Assembly (NCBI GenBank): GCA_014055525.1
Contig: WIAH01000010.1
Coordinates: 62,001-126,000, forward strand
Origin: Nitrospira sp. CR1.3
GTDB lineage: Bacteria; Nitrospirota; Nitrospiria; Nitrospirales; Nitrospiraceae
DNA: 64,000 bases
Direction of reading: 5' to 3'
Of the stretch, positions 1 through 7,363 are shown piece by piece. Position 1 is the first letter of the stretch; every line of letters starts with the position of its first letter. Below the pieces are notes generated by a model. The model was not told the DNA's origin. It saw only the letters and a program-made list of their open reading frames with translations, and did not search any database. The translations under genes and the position numbers were made by a program.

Positions 1-237
1 GAAGATCTGGATCTCGACTCGGAAGACGACCTTTTAGGACTCTATCAGGGGGTTTCGCTCGCCGATCAATCGTTCTTTCAGCCGGGCGGCCAGCAGCCGC
101 CGCGCATTGCCATCTATCGGGGGCCGATCTTACGACTGTGTCGGACTGCGGATGAGGTGCGGCAGGAAATCCGTGATACGGTCGTGCATGAACTCGGCCA
201 TCATGTGGGGCTCGACGACGACGAGATGCCGTATTAG
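1..237 (+). CDS. Zincin-like metallopeptidase family protein, 3' part
   Basis: Reading frame 1 is open from the first base to a TAG at 235-237, giving the last 78 residues of a protein whose start lies outside the window. Near the end it carries VVHELGHHVGLDD, an HExxH zinc-binding motif followed by Gly and Asp, as in the small predicted metallopeptidases of the DUF1025/PF06262 (zinicin-like) family. Those proteins are about 120-140 residues long, so roughly half is visible. The substrate is unknown. The family call rests on the motif and its position close to the C-terminus. Confidence 0.8.
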   Translation, partial: EDLDLDSEDDLLGLYQGVSLADQSFFQPGGQQPPRIAIYRGPILRLCRTADEVRQEIRDTVVHELGHHVGLDDDEMPY

Positions 238-307
238 GATGTTGAAAAAGCCCGTCAGCTTCGTTCTCACATCGCTCAAAGGCTCAACGTCCGGCCCACG
301 AGAACGA
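236..307. repeat. Truncated copy of a probable dispersed intergenic repeat
   Basis: Directly after the metallopeptidase stop is a run beginning GTTGAAAAAGCCCGTCAGC and continuing through TTCGTTCTC, CATCGCTC and GGCTCAACG. TCGTTCTC at 261-268 is mirrored by GAGAACGA at 300-307. From memory this resembles a palindromic element found many times between genes in Nitrospira genomes. Only one partial copy is present here, so its repeat nature cannot be shown from this window. Confidence 0.4.
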
Positions 308-317
308 GCCCGGGCGC

Positions 318-1148
318 TTATTGAGGCTTGAGGGAAGGATCGGCGCGGCGGGCCAAAGCCTGACGCTGATAACCTAGCGCGAGCATGAAGCTGCCGACGA
401 TGACCATCGGTAGGGAAAGCAACTGGCCCATCGACAGAGAGCCGAAGATAAAGCCGATGTGCGCATCCGGTTCACGAAATAATTCCGCCAGCATTCGACA
501 GAGTCCATAGCCAGTAATGAAGCTCCAGAATACGGTGCCGGGAGGCGTGGGCTTACGTCCGATCACCCACAATACGCTGAAGAGCAACAGCCCTTCGAGT
601 CCCACCTCATACAGCTGCGACGGATGGCGGCAGGCGGGCCCCCCGGCGGGGAACACCATGCACCAGTCGACGTCGGCCGGGCGCCCGAAGAGTTCGCCGT
701 TGATGAAATTCCCCAGACGGCCGAGACCCAGCCCGATCGGCGTGACGGACGCCGCCATGTCGGCGATGGTGTAGATTGGGATTCCCTGGCGCTTGCCGAA
801 CCAGATTAGCGCGACGATCGTGCCGATCAGTCCTCCGTGAAAGGACATCCCGCCTTCCCAGACTGCGAAGATCTTGGCTGGATGCTCCGCATAGTACGGC
901 AGGTTATAGAACAGAATGTAGCCCAGCCGCCCGCCGATAAAGACGCCGAAGGCCGCCCAGACCACCATGTCATAGACCTGATCCCTGCTGAGACCCAGCC
1001 CTTGGATCCTGACTTTCTGCATGATGACGAAATAGGCGATCGTCAACCCGATGAGATACATGAGCCCATACCAGCGAAACTGCAGGGGGCCCAGCTCTAA
1101 GAAAACGGGGTTAATGTTGGGATAGGGAATCGCGTGCAACCAGTTCAT
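318..1148 (-). CDS. lgt: Prolipoprotein diacylglyceryl transferase
   Basis: Lgt transfers diacylglycerol from phosphatidylglycerol to the lipobox cysteine of prolipoproteins in the inner membrane, the first step of lipoprotein maturation. The 276-residue protein has several hydrophobic segments and the family signature GRLGNFINGELFGRPAD, with the conserved Arg, Asn and Glu. The frame stays open to 1319, but the extra 57 residues are polar and unlike Lgt. The start at MNWLHAIPYPNINPV follows AGGCAGGA and gives the usual family length (E. coli 291). Many lipobox proteins in the window are its likely substrates. Confidence 0.95.
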   Translation of the reverse strand: MNWLHAIPYPNINPVFLELGPLQFRWYGLMYLIGLTIAYFVIMQKVRIQGLGLSRDQVYDMVVWAAFGVFIGGRLGYILFYNLPYYAEHPAKIFAVWEGGMSFHGGLIGTIVALIWFGKRQGIPIYTIADMAASVTPIGLGLGRLGNFINGELFGRPADVDWCMVFPAGGPACRHPSQLYEVGLEGLLLFSVLWVIGRKPTPPGTVFWSFITGYGLCRMLAELFREPDAHIGFIFGSLSMGQLLSLPMVIVGSFMLALGYQRQALARRADPSLKPQ

Positions 1149-1495
1149 TCCTGCCTCATGTGGCGTGGTGGCTGGATCATAAGTGAGCGATTCAATCATT
1201 GCAAGCAACCGCCTCACCGCAGCTGCGGAGTTCGCATGGTCCGCAGCCGGCCCGGGCTGCTCGTTTGATCTCCTCCCTACTTTCGTCTGTTGGGTTTCCG
1301 TCACGACTGTGTCGCGCACTGTGAGAAAAACTCCACCGATAATTAACGGGTCCTAATCGTGAGGAATCGGTTCGAAACAATCCTTAGGATTTGCCGGCTT
1401 TTCCGGTCTGGCATGGTTGATGCTGAACTACCGGGCAAGAGTATCGGTCACGCAGGCAACACCCACTCACTTAACCGATTGGAAGGAGGTCTACC
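1149..1495. other. Non-coding interval between divergent lgt and ytxH-like gene
   Basis: About 350 bases without a convincing gene. It holds the upstream region of lgt on the minus strand, a perfect 8-base-pair hairpin at 1222-1247, and the leader of the YtxH-like gene with a strong Shine-Dalgarno sequence (AAGGAGGT) near 1483. The minus-strand frame is open here as an N-terminal extension of lgt but reads as unrelated polar residues. No clear sigma-70 promoter pair stands out. Confidence 0.5.
1222..1247. other. Perfect 8-bp inverted repeat upstream of lgt
   Basis: GCTGCGGA (1222-1229) and TCCGCAGC (1240-1247) form a perfect stem around a 10-base loop, about 75-100 bases upstream of the chosen lgt start. 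There is no T-tract, so it is not an obvious terminator. It could be a leader structure or an operator. Confidence 0.4.
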
Positions 1496-1732
1496 ATGTC
1501 AGAGCAAGGGAAACAGGTCGCGCGAGTCGCTGCAATGGTGGCTGGAGGCGCGGTCATCGGCGCCGGAATCGGACTACTCTTCGCGCCGCAAACCGGAGCG
1601 GAAACCAGACGCGATATCAACCGTTATGCCCGGAAGGCGCAATTGCAGGCGACCCGGTGGACCCGCGCAGTCAAATCCGGAGTGCAGGAAATCGTGGACC
1701 GCACGAAGCGCCCCATGGTTGAAGCGGCGTAA
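1496..1732 (+). CDS. YtxH domain-containing protein
   Basis: A 78-residue protein with one glycine- and alanine-rich hydrophobic segment (residues about 11-32, VAAMVAGGAVIGAGIGLLFAP), then TGAETRRDI and a basic helical tail. This is the layout of YtxH/gas-vesicle-like small membrane proteins, where the short segment is followed by an amphipathic helix. The exact role is unknown; Bacillus members are linked to general stress. The start is fixed by a strong AAGGAGGT seven bases upstream. It stands alone between lgt and the tRNA gene. Confidence 0.8.
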   Translation: MSEQGKQVARVAAMVAGGAVIGAGIGLLFAPQTGAETRRDINRYARKAQLQATRWTRAVKSGVQEIVDRTKRPMVEAA

Positions 1733-1748
1733 CTGCTTCGATCGTTGA

Positions 1749-1818
1749 TCGTGAAGCGTATCTCGTGACTCGTTTTAGAGAAATCGCTCCCGGACGAGAG
1801 ACGAGTGACGCTTCACGA
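1749..1818. repeat. Long imperfect inverted repeat downstream of the YtxH-like gene
   Basis: Two 25-base arms (1749-1773 and 1794-1818) pair at 21 of 25 positions around a 20-base loop. The outer 11 bases, TCGTGAAGCGT against ACGCTTCACGA, pair perfectly. The same GTGAAGCG wording recurs in other spacers of this window, near 5691 and 53300. No T-tract follows, so it looks more like a dispersed palindromic repeat than an intrinsic terminator, though it could still stop transcription or stabilise an mRNA end. Confidence 0.6.
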
Positions 1819-1903
1819 ACGACGGGGTCAGCGGGCCGTTGGTGCGTGTATTTACGAGACTGAGCACCCCGCTTCTCGTTCTCCCGTCACTTATCTCGCT
1901 TGC

Positions 1904-1932
1904 TTGAATCCTCCGCACCCCGGTGCTAGAGT
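1904..1932 (+). promoter_or_regulatory. Candidate sigma-70 promoter of tRNA-Leu
   Basis: TTGAAT (1904-1909), a 17-base spacer and TAGAGT (1927-1932). Each hexamer matches four of six consensus positions, including the most important ones. The predicted transcription start near 1939 is about 50 bases before the mature tRNA end. Confidence 0.55.
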
Positions 1933-1955
1933 TCCGCCGCTCTTGTTCTCTCTCC

Positions 1956-1983
1956 AGATTGACGAAACCTGCTTCGTCAATCT
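1956..1983. other. Perfect 11-bp hairpin in the tRNA-Leu leader
   Basis: AGATTGACGAA (1956-1966) and TTCGTCAATCT (1973-1983) form a perfect stem with a six-base loop. It ends five bases before the mature 5' end of tRNA-Leu. It lies inside the predicted precursor, where it could guide processing. It could also be a remnant of a mobile or repeated palindrome. Confidence 0.65.
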
Positions 1984-1988
1984 GCCGT

Positions 1989-2075
1989 GCGGGAGTGGCG
2001 AAATCGGCAAACGCACAGGACTTAAAATCCTGTACCCGTAAGGGTTTGAGGGTTCGATTCCCTCCTCCCGCACCA
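1989..2075 (+). tRNA. tRNA-Leu (anticodon UAA)
   Basis: An 87-base cloverleaf with acceptor stem GCGGGAG paired to CTCCCGC and an encoded CCA end at 2073-2075. The anticodon stem ACAGGA/TCCTGT encloses loop CTTAAAA with anticodon TAA, reading UUA leucine codons. A long variable arm (CCCGTAAGGG) marks a class II tRNA, as expected for leucine. The T arm holds GGTTCGATTCC. Confidence 0.97.
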
Positions 2076-2111
2076 GTCTTTCTGCTTCCACAATCAATGG
2101 CGAGGTCTCCG

Positions 2112-2441
2112 ATGACAAGAACGGTGTTCGCCCTGGCAGTCTTTACCTTCGTCGGCCAATCAGCCTGGGCCAATCCCACCCATGACCGGCTGGAGCTGAT
2201 GTCCGATCAGGACCGGAATGCGTACTTCACGAAGGTTCTGCAGGGATCGGGAGAACGCTGCGATGAAGCGACGAAGAATGTGTTTCAGCGAAGGGGGAAT
2301 TCCGGGGATGCCGTGTGGAACGTGGCCTGCCGAAACAAGAAATCGTACTCCATCGTCATTCATAACGATACGAAGGGCTCGACCCTGATCACCGACTGCG
2401 CGACTTTGAAGGCGTTGCACGCGGAACAGTGCTTCAAGTAG
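2112..2441 (+). CDS. Small exported protein of unknown function
   Basis: A 109-residue protein starting with a clear signal peptide (MTRTVFALAVFTFVGQSAWA, cleavage expected after AWA near residue 21). The mature part is small and polar, with four cysteines that could form two disulfides in the periplasm. The ATG at 2112 is chosen because GAGG lies about six bases upstream; an in-frame ATG at 2097 would add five residues. I do not recognise a family. It follows tRNA-Leu directly and precedes another exported protein. Confidence 0.65.
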   Translation: MTRTVFALAVFTFVGQSAWANPTHDRLELMSDQDRNAYFTKVLQGSGERCDEATKNVFQRRGNSGDAVWNVACRNKKSYSIVIHNDTKGSTLITDCATLKALHAEQCFK

Positions 2442-2496
2442 TTCGGTGAGCGATCAACAACCCCTACCGACGTAGCGATAGCTTCTGCGCCGGCGG

Positions 2497-2555
2497 CCGA
2501 TGCATCATGCGCAGCGGCAAGCACGGCGCGCCTGCAGCGTGCGATCATGCATCGG
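2497..2555. other. Inverted repeat before the lipoprotein gene
   Basis: CCGATGCAT (2497-2505) is repeated inverted as ATGCATCGG (2547-2555) around about 40 GC-rich bases; the bases just inside the arms pair partly. It lies in the leader of the lipoprotein gene at 2582 and could be a dispersed palindrome or an operator. Confidence 0.35.
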
Positions 2556-2581
2556 ATCGTAGAAGGAGCGCGGCGACTCTC

Positions 2582-3319
2582 ATGAAACATCTGGCCAGCG
2601 TGATCGGAGTCGTCGCCATCTTGGCGGTGAGCGGCTGTGGCGACTCCGTCCCAGCAACGCCGTCGGTCAGTACCGCCGAGGGACTCTGGTCCGGAACCAT
2701 CGGCACGAACCGGACGCTCACTGCCGCTGTCCTTGACGACGGCACGTACTATTTTTTCTATTCCGTCCCCGCCAACCCCCTTCAGATCGCCGGCGTGATC
2801 CAAGGCACCGGGGCCTCAAGTGACGGGAGCTTCACATCCACCGACGCGAGAGACTTTGGAATCGGCGCGGCCACCCTGAATGCGACAATCTCGGCAACCT
2901 ATCAGAATCGCCAATTCCTGAACGGCACGATCACCTATGCCGGAGGAGCATTCATGGCATTCACCAGCACCTTCAATACGGCATACCTGACAATCCCGAC
3001 ACTTCCCAGTGTCGCCGGCTTCTACTTCGGACAGGCCGGCAGTTCCGGCGGCGTCCAATCGGCGAACATCAACGTCATCGGTGACGGCACCTTTACAGGA
3101 GCCGAAATCAATGGCTGCGCCTTTTCCGGCACCGTCGCGCCGCGAATTCGCGGCAACATTTTCAATCAGTCCGTCACATTTGGAGGAGGGGCTTGTTTTT
3201 TTGGCGTGAGCAGCTTCCAGGGAATCGCCTTCTTTGATCTTGCGAACCGCCGGTTGCTCGCGACCGCCCCCAATAGTAACCGCACGGACGCCGCCACGTT
3301 CTTCGGGACCAGACTGTAG
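2582..3319 (+). CDS. Putative lipoprotein of unknown function
   Basis: A 245-residue protein with a lipoprotein signal peptide: MKHLASVIGVVAILAVSGC, lipobox AVSGC, Cys at residue 19. The mature part is rich in Gly, Ser, Thr and aromatic residues with short alternating hydrophobic stretches, suggesting an all-beta fold. It contains AEGLWSGTIGTNRTL, a pattern common in beta-rich envelope lipoproteins. The frame stays open upstream to 2507, but the ATG at 2582 gives a proper signal sequence. No family is assigned. Confidence 0.7.
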   Translation: MKHLASVIGVVAILAVSGCGDSVPATPSVSTAEGLWSGTIGTNRTLTAAVLDDGTYYFFYSVPANPLQIAGVIQGTGASSDGSFTSTDARDFGIGAATLNATISATYQNRQFLNGTITYAGGAFMAFTSTFNTAYLTIPTLPSVAGFYFGQAGSSGGVQSANINVIGDGTFTGAEINGCAFSGTVAPRIRGNIFNQSVTFGGGACFFGVSSFQGIAFFDLANRRLLATAPNSNRTDAATFFGTRL

Positions 3320-3435
3320 CCCGGACCAAGTTCTACAGCGAGCCGTGCGAACCTTCCATCCTTGCATCCCACGCCTTCCTTTCCGCAGTCTCATCCATTA
3401 AGATACCTTTCAACGTCCGTTTCGAGGCTGTTCTG

Positions 3436-4797
3436 ATGCGAGCGAAAACAGTTTTTTCCTGCCAGGCCTGCGGCCACCAATCGCCCCGATGGCTGGGCCG
3501 CTGTCCCGATTGCGGCGGGTGGAATACGATGAAAGAGGAGCGGCAGGCGCCGACGGGGAAGGGCCGGCCCGCCGCGATGAAAACCGCCCAGGCCAAGGCC
3601 ACGCCGATCGGCGAGATCGAGGTCGTCGGAGAGGACCGGCGGTTGACGCGCATCAGCGAGTTCGACCGGGTGCTTGGCGGCGGAGTCATTCCCGGATCCG
3701 TCATTCTGATCGGCGGCGATCCGGGCATCGGCAAGACGACACTGCTGTTACAAGCGCTGCCGCGCCTCGCGTCTCACACTCAGCCGGTGCTCTACGTGTC
3801 GGGCGAGGAATCTCCGCGGCAGATCAAGATGCGCGGTCAACGATTGGGCGTCGAACATCCTCACCTGTTGATTCTCGCCGAAACTTCCCTTGAGCAAATT
3901 TTGAAGGCTGTTCAAGAGATTCAGCCGGCGGCGCTTGTGGTTGACTCGATTCAGACGGTCTATACGGAACAGATCACGTCGGCGCCCGGCAGCATCAGCC
4001 AGGTACAGGAAGTGGCGGGTCAGCTCATGTGGTTTGCGAAACGAGCCGGCGTGCCGGTCTTCATCATCGGGCATGTTACCAAGGAGGGCGCAATCGCCGG
4101 ACCTCGCCTGCTCGAACACATCGTCGACACTGTTCTGTACTTCGAAGGCGACAAGGGGCATAGCTACCGCATCCTCCGAGCGGTGAAAAACCGGTTTGGC
4201 TCGACCAACGAGATCGGCGTGTTCGAGATGAAGGATTCCGGTTTGGAGGAGGTGACCAATCCCTCGGAGCTCTTTTTGGCGGAACGGCCGCAGCGAAGCA
4301 CCGGCTCCGTGGTGGTATCGAGCCTCGAAGGCACCAGGCCCATCCTCGTGGAACTGCAGGCCCTGGTGTCCTCGACCAGTTATGCGATGCCGAAACGCAT
4401 GGCGAACGGCGTCGACCTGAATCGAGTCTCCCTGCTTCTGGCCGTGATGGAGAAGCGATTGGGACTCCACCTGTCGGGGCAGGACGTGTATGTCAACGTC
4501 GTGGGCGGCATGCATATCGACGAGCCGGCGATTGATCTGGGAATCGTGGCTTCCGTGACGTCGAGTTTGCGGGAAGTACCGATCGAGCCTGGTCTGTTGA
4601 TACTCGGCGAGGTGGGGCTTGGCGGCGAAGTGCGGGCGATCAGTCAGGCGGAGCTGCGTATCCGCGAGGCGGCCAAGATGGGCTTCAAGCGTTGCCTGTT
4701 GCCGGAACGAAATCTGGCCAAGCTGGAATCCGTGGACGGGATCGAGCTGATTGGAATCAATGAGGTGGGGGAAGCATTGGATGTGGTGTTGGCCTGA
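3436..4797 (+). CDS. radA: DNA repair protein RadA
   Basis: RadA (Sms) is a RecA-like ATPase that promotes branch migration of recombination intermediates. The 453-residue protein has an N-terminal C4 zinc finger (C9, C12, C23, C26 in CQACG...CPDCG). A Walker A motif GGDPGIGKT sits near residues 93-101. The RadA-specific KNRFG motif starts near residue 251, and a C-terminal Lon-protease-like domain follows. Length matches the family (E. coli 460). It is probably the first gene of its transcript, followed by a lipoprotein gene after 54 bases. Confidence 0.97.
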   Translation: MRAKTVFSCQACGHQSPRWLGRCPDCGGWNTMKEERQAPTGKGRPAAMKTAQAKATPIGEIEVVGEDRRLTRISEFDRVLGGGVIPGSVILIGGDPGIGKTTLLLQALPRLASHTQPVLYVSGEESPRQIKMRGQRLGVEHPHLLILAETSLEQILKAVQEIQPAALVVDSIQTVYTEQITSAPGSISQVQEVAGQLMWFAKRAGVPVFIIGHVTKEGAIAGPRLLEHIVDTVLYFEGDKGHSYRILRAVKNRFGSTNEIGVFEMKDSGLEEVTNPSELFLAERPQRSTGSVVVSSLEGTRPILVELQALVSSTSYAMPKRMANGVDLNRVSLLLAVMEKRLGLHLSGQDVYVNVVGGMHIDEPAIDLGIVASVTSSLREVPIEPGLLILGEVGLGGEVRAISQAELRIREAAKMGFKRCLLPERNLAKLESVDGIELIGINEVGEALDVVLA

Positions 4798-4851
4798 TAG
4801 GCTCCGAGTCGCAAAGGTGGAAAGTGTGAAAGTTGAAAGTGGTCGGCGGAC

Positions 4852-5679
4852 ATGAGGAGCAGCTTCCGACGATTGGTCTGCGTCCTGCCCCTTGCGGTGG
4901 CGTCCCTGTTCGGATGCGCACTGGTTACGAGTAAGGAAGCAGCGCCACCGCTCAAGCAGGCGACGGCGGAAGAATTGACCTTATTGCTCCGCCAGCGCGA
5001 AGCGGCCATCCAAAGCTTGAAAGGATTGTTCAGCGCGAAAGTCCGCGGAGGCATCCTTCCGATTGCGACTCGCGTTGAGGGCACCCTGTATTACCAGCGG
5101 CCGAACGCCATGCGTTTGCGAGGATTCACCGCTATCGGCGGCGAATTGTTCGAGTTTCTTCAGGCCGACGACCAATTCACGCTGCGACTCCCCACCATGG
5201 GGCGGGTTCTCTCGGGCAACGGCTCCGACACGAGTGAAATGGGAAAACTCGCGCGACCGTTTCAGCTCAGCGTCTGGGCGATGGGCGGGGTCCTGGGAAC
5301 CGGCTCGGTTGCGTCCGATGAATCGGCGATACTCAGCGAAGACGGCGATCTCTATCGATTGGACGTCTCCGGCACTCTGACCAACGGCGCGGTGGGGGTG
5401 CGCCGGCGGCTCTGGTTCGACCGGCAGAATCTGTTGGTCGTCAAAGAGGAGCGGCTCACGGAAGCAGGCGAAGTGGATGCGTCGATTCAATACGAGGATT
5501 TCCGCCCCTTAGGCGAGGCAACTGCGCTCCCGGCCGGTTCATCTTCGACGCAGGAGCGCCTATGGCGGCCGTTCAAGATCTCGTTGGAAGACGGCAGGGG
5601 ACAGGGAAGCGTCCAGGTCACGTTTCATGAAATGATTCCGAATCAGCCGATTAAGCCGAGCGAGCTCGGCCGTGGCTGA
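4852..5679 (+). CDS. DUF4292-like outer-membrane lipoprotein
   Basis: A 275-residue protein with a lipoprotein signal (MRSSFRRLVCVLPLAVASLFGC, Cys at 22). A polar helix follows (LLLRQREAAIQSLKGLFSAKV), then a beta-rich region of the type seen in DUF4292/LolB-like proteins, which bind lipid in a half-barrel. It contains RVEGTLYYQRPNAMRLRGF and a C-terminal QVTFHEMIPNQPI. The family call is tentative. It lies between radA and tsaB. Confidence 0.6.
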   Translation: MRSSFRRLVCVLPLAVASLFGCALVTSKEAAPPLKQATAEELTLLLRQREAAIQSLKGLFSAKVRGGILPIATRVEGTLYYQRPNAMRLRGFTAIGGELFEFLQADDQFTLRLPTMGRVLSGNGSDTSEMGKLARPFQLSVWAMGGVLGTGSVASDESAILSEDGDLYRLDVSGTLTNGAVGVRRRLWFDRQNLLVVKEERLTEAGEVDASIQYEDFRPLGEATALPAGSSSTQERLWRPFKISLEDGRGQGSVQVTFHEMIPNQPIKPSELGRG

Positions 5680-5763
5680 AAGTGCGTGAAGCGACGGTGA
5701 GGACACGTGAAGCATCGTTCTCCTGCGAGATACGAAGAATTTTGATACTGTGACGATGATCAC

Positions 5764-6552
5764 ATGAAAGTCTTAGCCGTGGAGACGGCCACTGCCTGGC
5801 AGAGCGTCGCGCTCTTGGACGATGCGACGGTACTGGCGCGACAGGATCAGGAGGCGCCCGGCTCTCATACAAGACTCCTGCTTCCGGCCATCGATCGGCT
5901 CCTCACCCAGACGGGATTGTCCCTCAAGCAGCTCGACGGTCTCGCCGTATCCATCGGGCCCGGCTCCTTCACAGGACTTCGCGTCGGGTTAGCTACGATG
6001 CTGGGATTCCGAACGATTCATGGATTGCCATTGGCGGTCGTGCCAACCCTGGAAGGCATGGCCTGGAATCTTCGCGGAGCATCGGTTCCGCTCTGTCCGG
6101 TCCTGAACAGCAGACGGGGGGAGCTGTATTGGGCCGTCTATCGCTGGACGAGCGCCGACCGGCTAGAGCGGATTGTCGCCGAGCAGGCAGGCGCTCCGGC
6201 GCTTCTTGGGGCGTCATTGTACGAAACGACGATGCTGTTTGGAGAAGGATGGCTGACGGAGTCCGCAGCTGTTCGAATCGCGCTCCCTCGTTCCGCTTCG
6301 ATCCTGGACGCGCCGGAGCAGGCGGGGAAACCTTCAGCTGTCTCGATCGGTTTGGCGGGAATCGCCAGGTTGCTGCGGGGCGAGCGAGCCGGCCCCGGCG
6401 TCGGCCCCTTCTATGTCCAGCGGGCGGAAGCCGAGTTGAAGTACGAACAGTCGGGCGGCCTGTCTCCGCTCGCCCGGCGCCGCGCGAAGCTCGTCCGGAA
6501 ACTCGGGACCCTTCCGACTCTGGCCGGTTCAAAACGACGGCGTCATAAATGA
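5764..6552 (+). CDS. tsaB: tRNA threonylcarbamoyladenosine biosynthesis protein TsaB
   Basis: TsaB is the partner of TsaD in the complex that attaches the threonylcarbamoyl group to A37 of ANN-reading tRNAs. The 262-residue protein begins with the ASKHA-fold strand MKVLAVETATAWQSVALLD and has SIGPGSFTGLRVGLAT, a hallmark of TsaB. It overlaps rimI by four bases (ATGA), the common tsaB-rimI arrangement. tsaD is at 47067-48128 and a Sua5-type synthase at 17038-17682. Confidence 0.95.
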   Translation: MKVLAVETATAWQSVALLDDATVLARQDQEAPGSHTRLLLPAIDRLLTQTGLSLKQLDGLAVSIGPGSFTGLRVGLATMLGFRTIHGLPLAVVPTLEGMAWNLRGASVPLCPVLNSRRGELYWAVYRWTSADRLERIVAEQAGAPALLGASLYETTMLFGEGWLTESAAVRIALPRSASILDAPEQAGKPSAVSIGLAGIARLLRGERAGPGVGPFYVQRAEAELKYEQSGGLSPLARRRAKLVRKLGTLPTLAGSKRRRHK

Positions 6553-7091
6553 CTGTTTCCCCTTGTGAAATTCTGCCGGCTACGGTCGCAGACCTGGCCG
6601 ACATTCTGAAGATCGAAGAAGCTTGCTTCTCGGCCCCCTGGACGCGCAAAATGCTGGAAGCGGAGATGAGCGGAAATCAATTCGCCCATTTCCTCGTCGC
6701 GAAGCAGGAGGCCGGTGGGGGATCGGCCCCGGCCTTGATTGTCGGGTATCTCTGTTTCTGGATCGTCTTTGAGGAAGTCCGGTTGATGAACCTGGCGGTC
6801 ATCGAATCGATGCGACACCGTGGGATAGCCAGATCCCTGGTCGTGACAGCCCTTCAGGCAGGCGCCTCCCAATCGGCCATTCGAGCGGTCCTTGAAGTCC
6901 GCTCCTCGAATGTCGCCGCCCGGACTCTCTACCGGAGTCTGGGTTTTCAACAAATCAGCATCAGACCGAAGTACTATACCAATCCACTTGAAGATGCCGT
7001 ATTGATGGAATTGGAGCCGATCACGCTGGGATCGGATTCCTGCTCCCGTACGGGCGATCGATCCGGAGGTCAACCACAGCCGCTGCAGTAA
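6549..7091 (+). CDS. rimI: Ribosomal-protein-alanine N-acetyltransferase RimI
   Basis: A GNAT-fold acetyltransferase that acetylates the N-terminal alanine of ribosomal protein S18. The 180-residue protein has the acetyl-CoA binding region MNLAVIESMRHRGIARSLV (R/QxxGxA type) and the C-terminal family motif LEVRSSNVAARTLYRSLGFQ. The start overlaps the tsaB stop by ATGA. The last 30 residues run past the usual RimI end (E. coli 148) and are polar and low in complexity. Confidence 0.92.
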   Translation: MTVSPCEILPATVADLADILKIEEACFSAPWTRKMLEAEMSGNQFAHFLVAKQEAGGGSAPALIVGYLCFWIVFEEVRLMNLAVIESMRHRGIARSLVVTALQAGASQSAIRAVLEVRSSNVAARTLYRSLGFQQISIRPKYYTNPLEDAVLMELEPITLGSDSCSRTGDRSGGQPQPLQ

Positions 7092-7111
7092 CCCCAACCA
7101 GGAGGTGCGAC

Positions 7112-7354
7112 ATGCTGACGGACAGTGTGATCGTGGAACGGCTCCGCCAATCCAACACAGAATTCCGTGAACTGGAGGAGTCTCACCATCGTCTCGACCT
7201 GGAACTCAACGATTTACAGAAACGCCACGTGTTGACTCCGGCGGAAGAATTGTCCAAGAAACAGCTGCAGAAAGAGAAACTCGCCAAGAAAGACAAGATG
7301 GCCGAAATGATTCGCGCGTTCCGTGAACAGGGCTTGCAGGCAGCCGCACATTGA
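7112..7354 (+). CDS. DUF465/YdcH-family small helical protein
   Basis: An 80-residue, highly charged all-helical protein with EFRELEESHHRLDLELNDL followed by LTPAEELSKKQLQKEKLAKKDKMAEMI. This matches DUF465 (PF04325), where a helical hairpin ends in a KK.KL..KD.M motif. Function is unknown. An AGGAGGT lies six bases before the ATG. It is close behind rimI and just ahead of tatC. Confidence 0.85.
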   Translation: MLTDSVIVERLRQSNTEFRELEESHHRLDLELNDLQKRHVLTPAEELSKKQLQKEKLAKKDKMAEMIRAFREQGLQAAAH

Positions 7355-7363
7355 GGAACGTGA

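Noticed and set aside
1149-1319. Upstream extension of lgt to 1319
   Set aside because: The added residues are polar and unlike Lgt, and the internal ATG at 1148 fits the family length with a nearby Shine-Dalgarno sequence.
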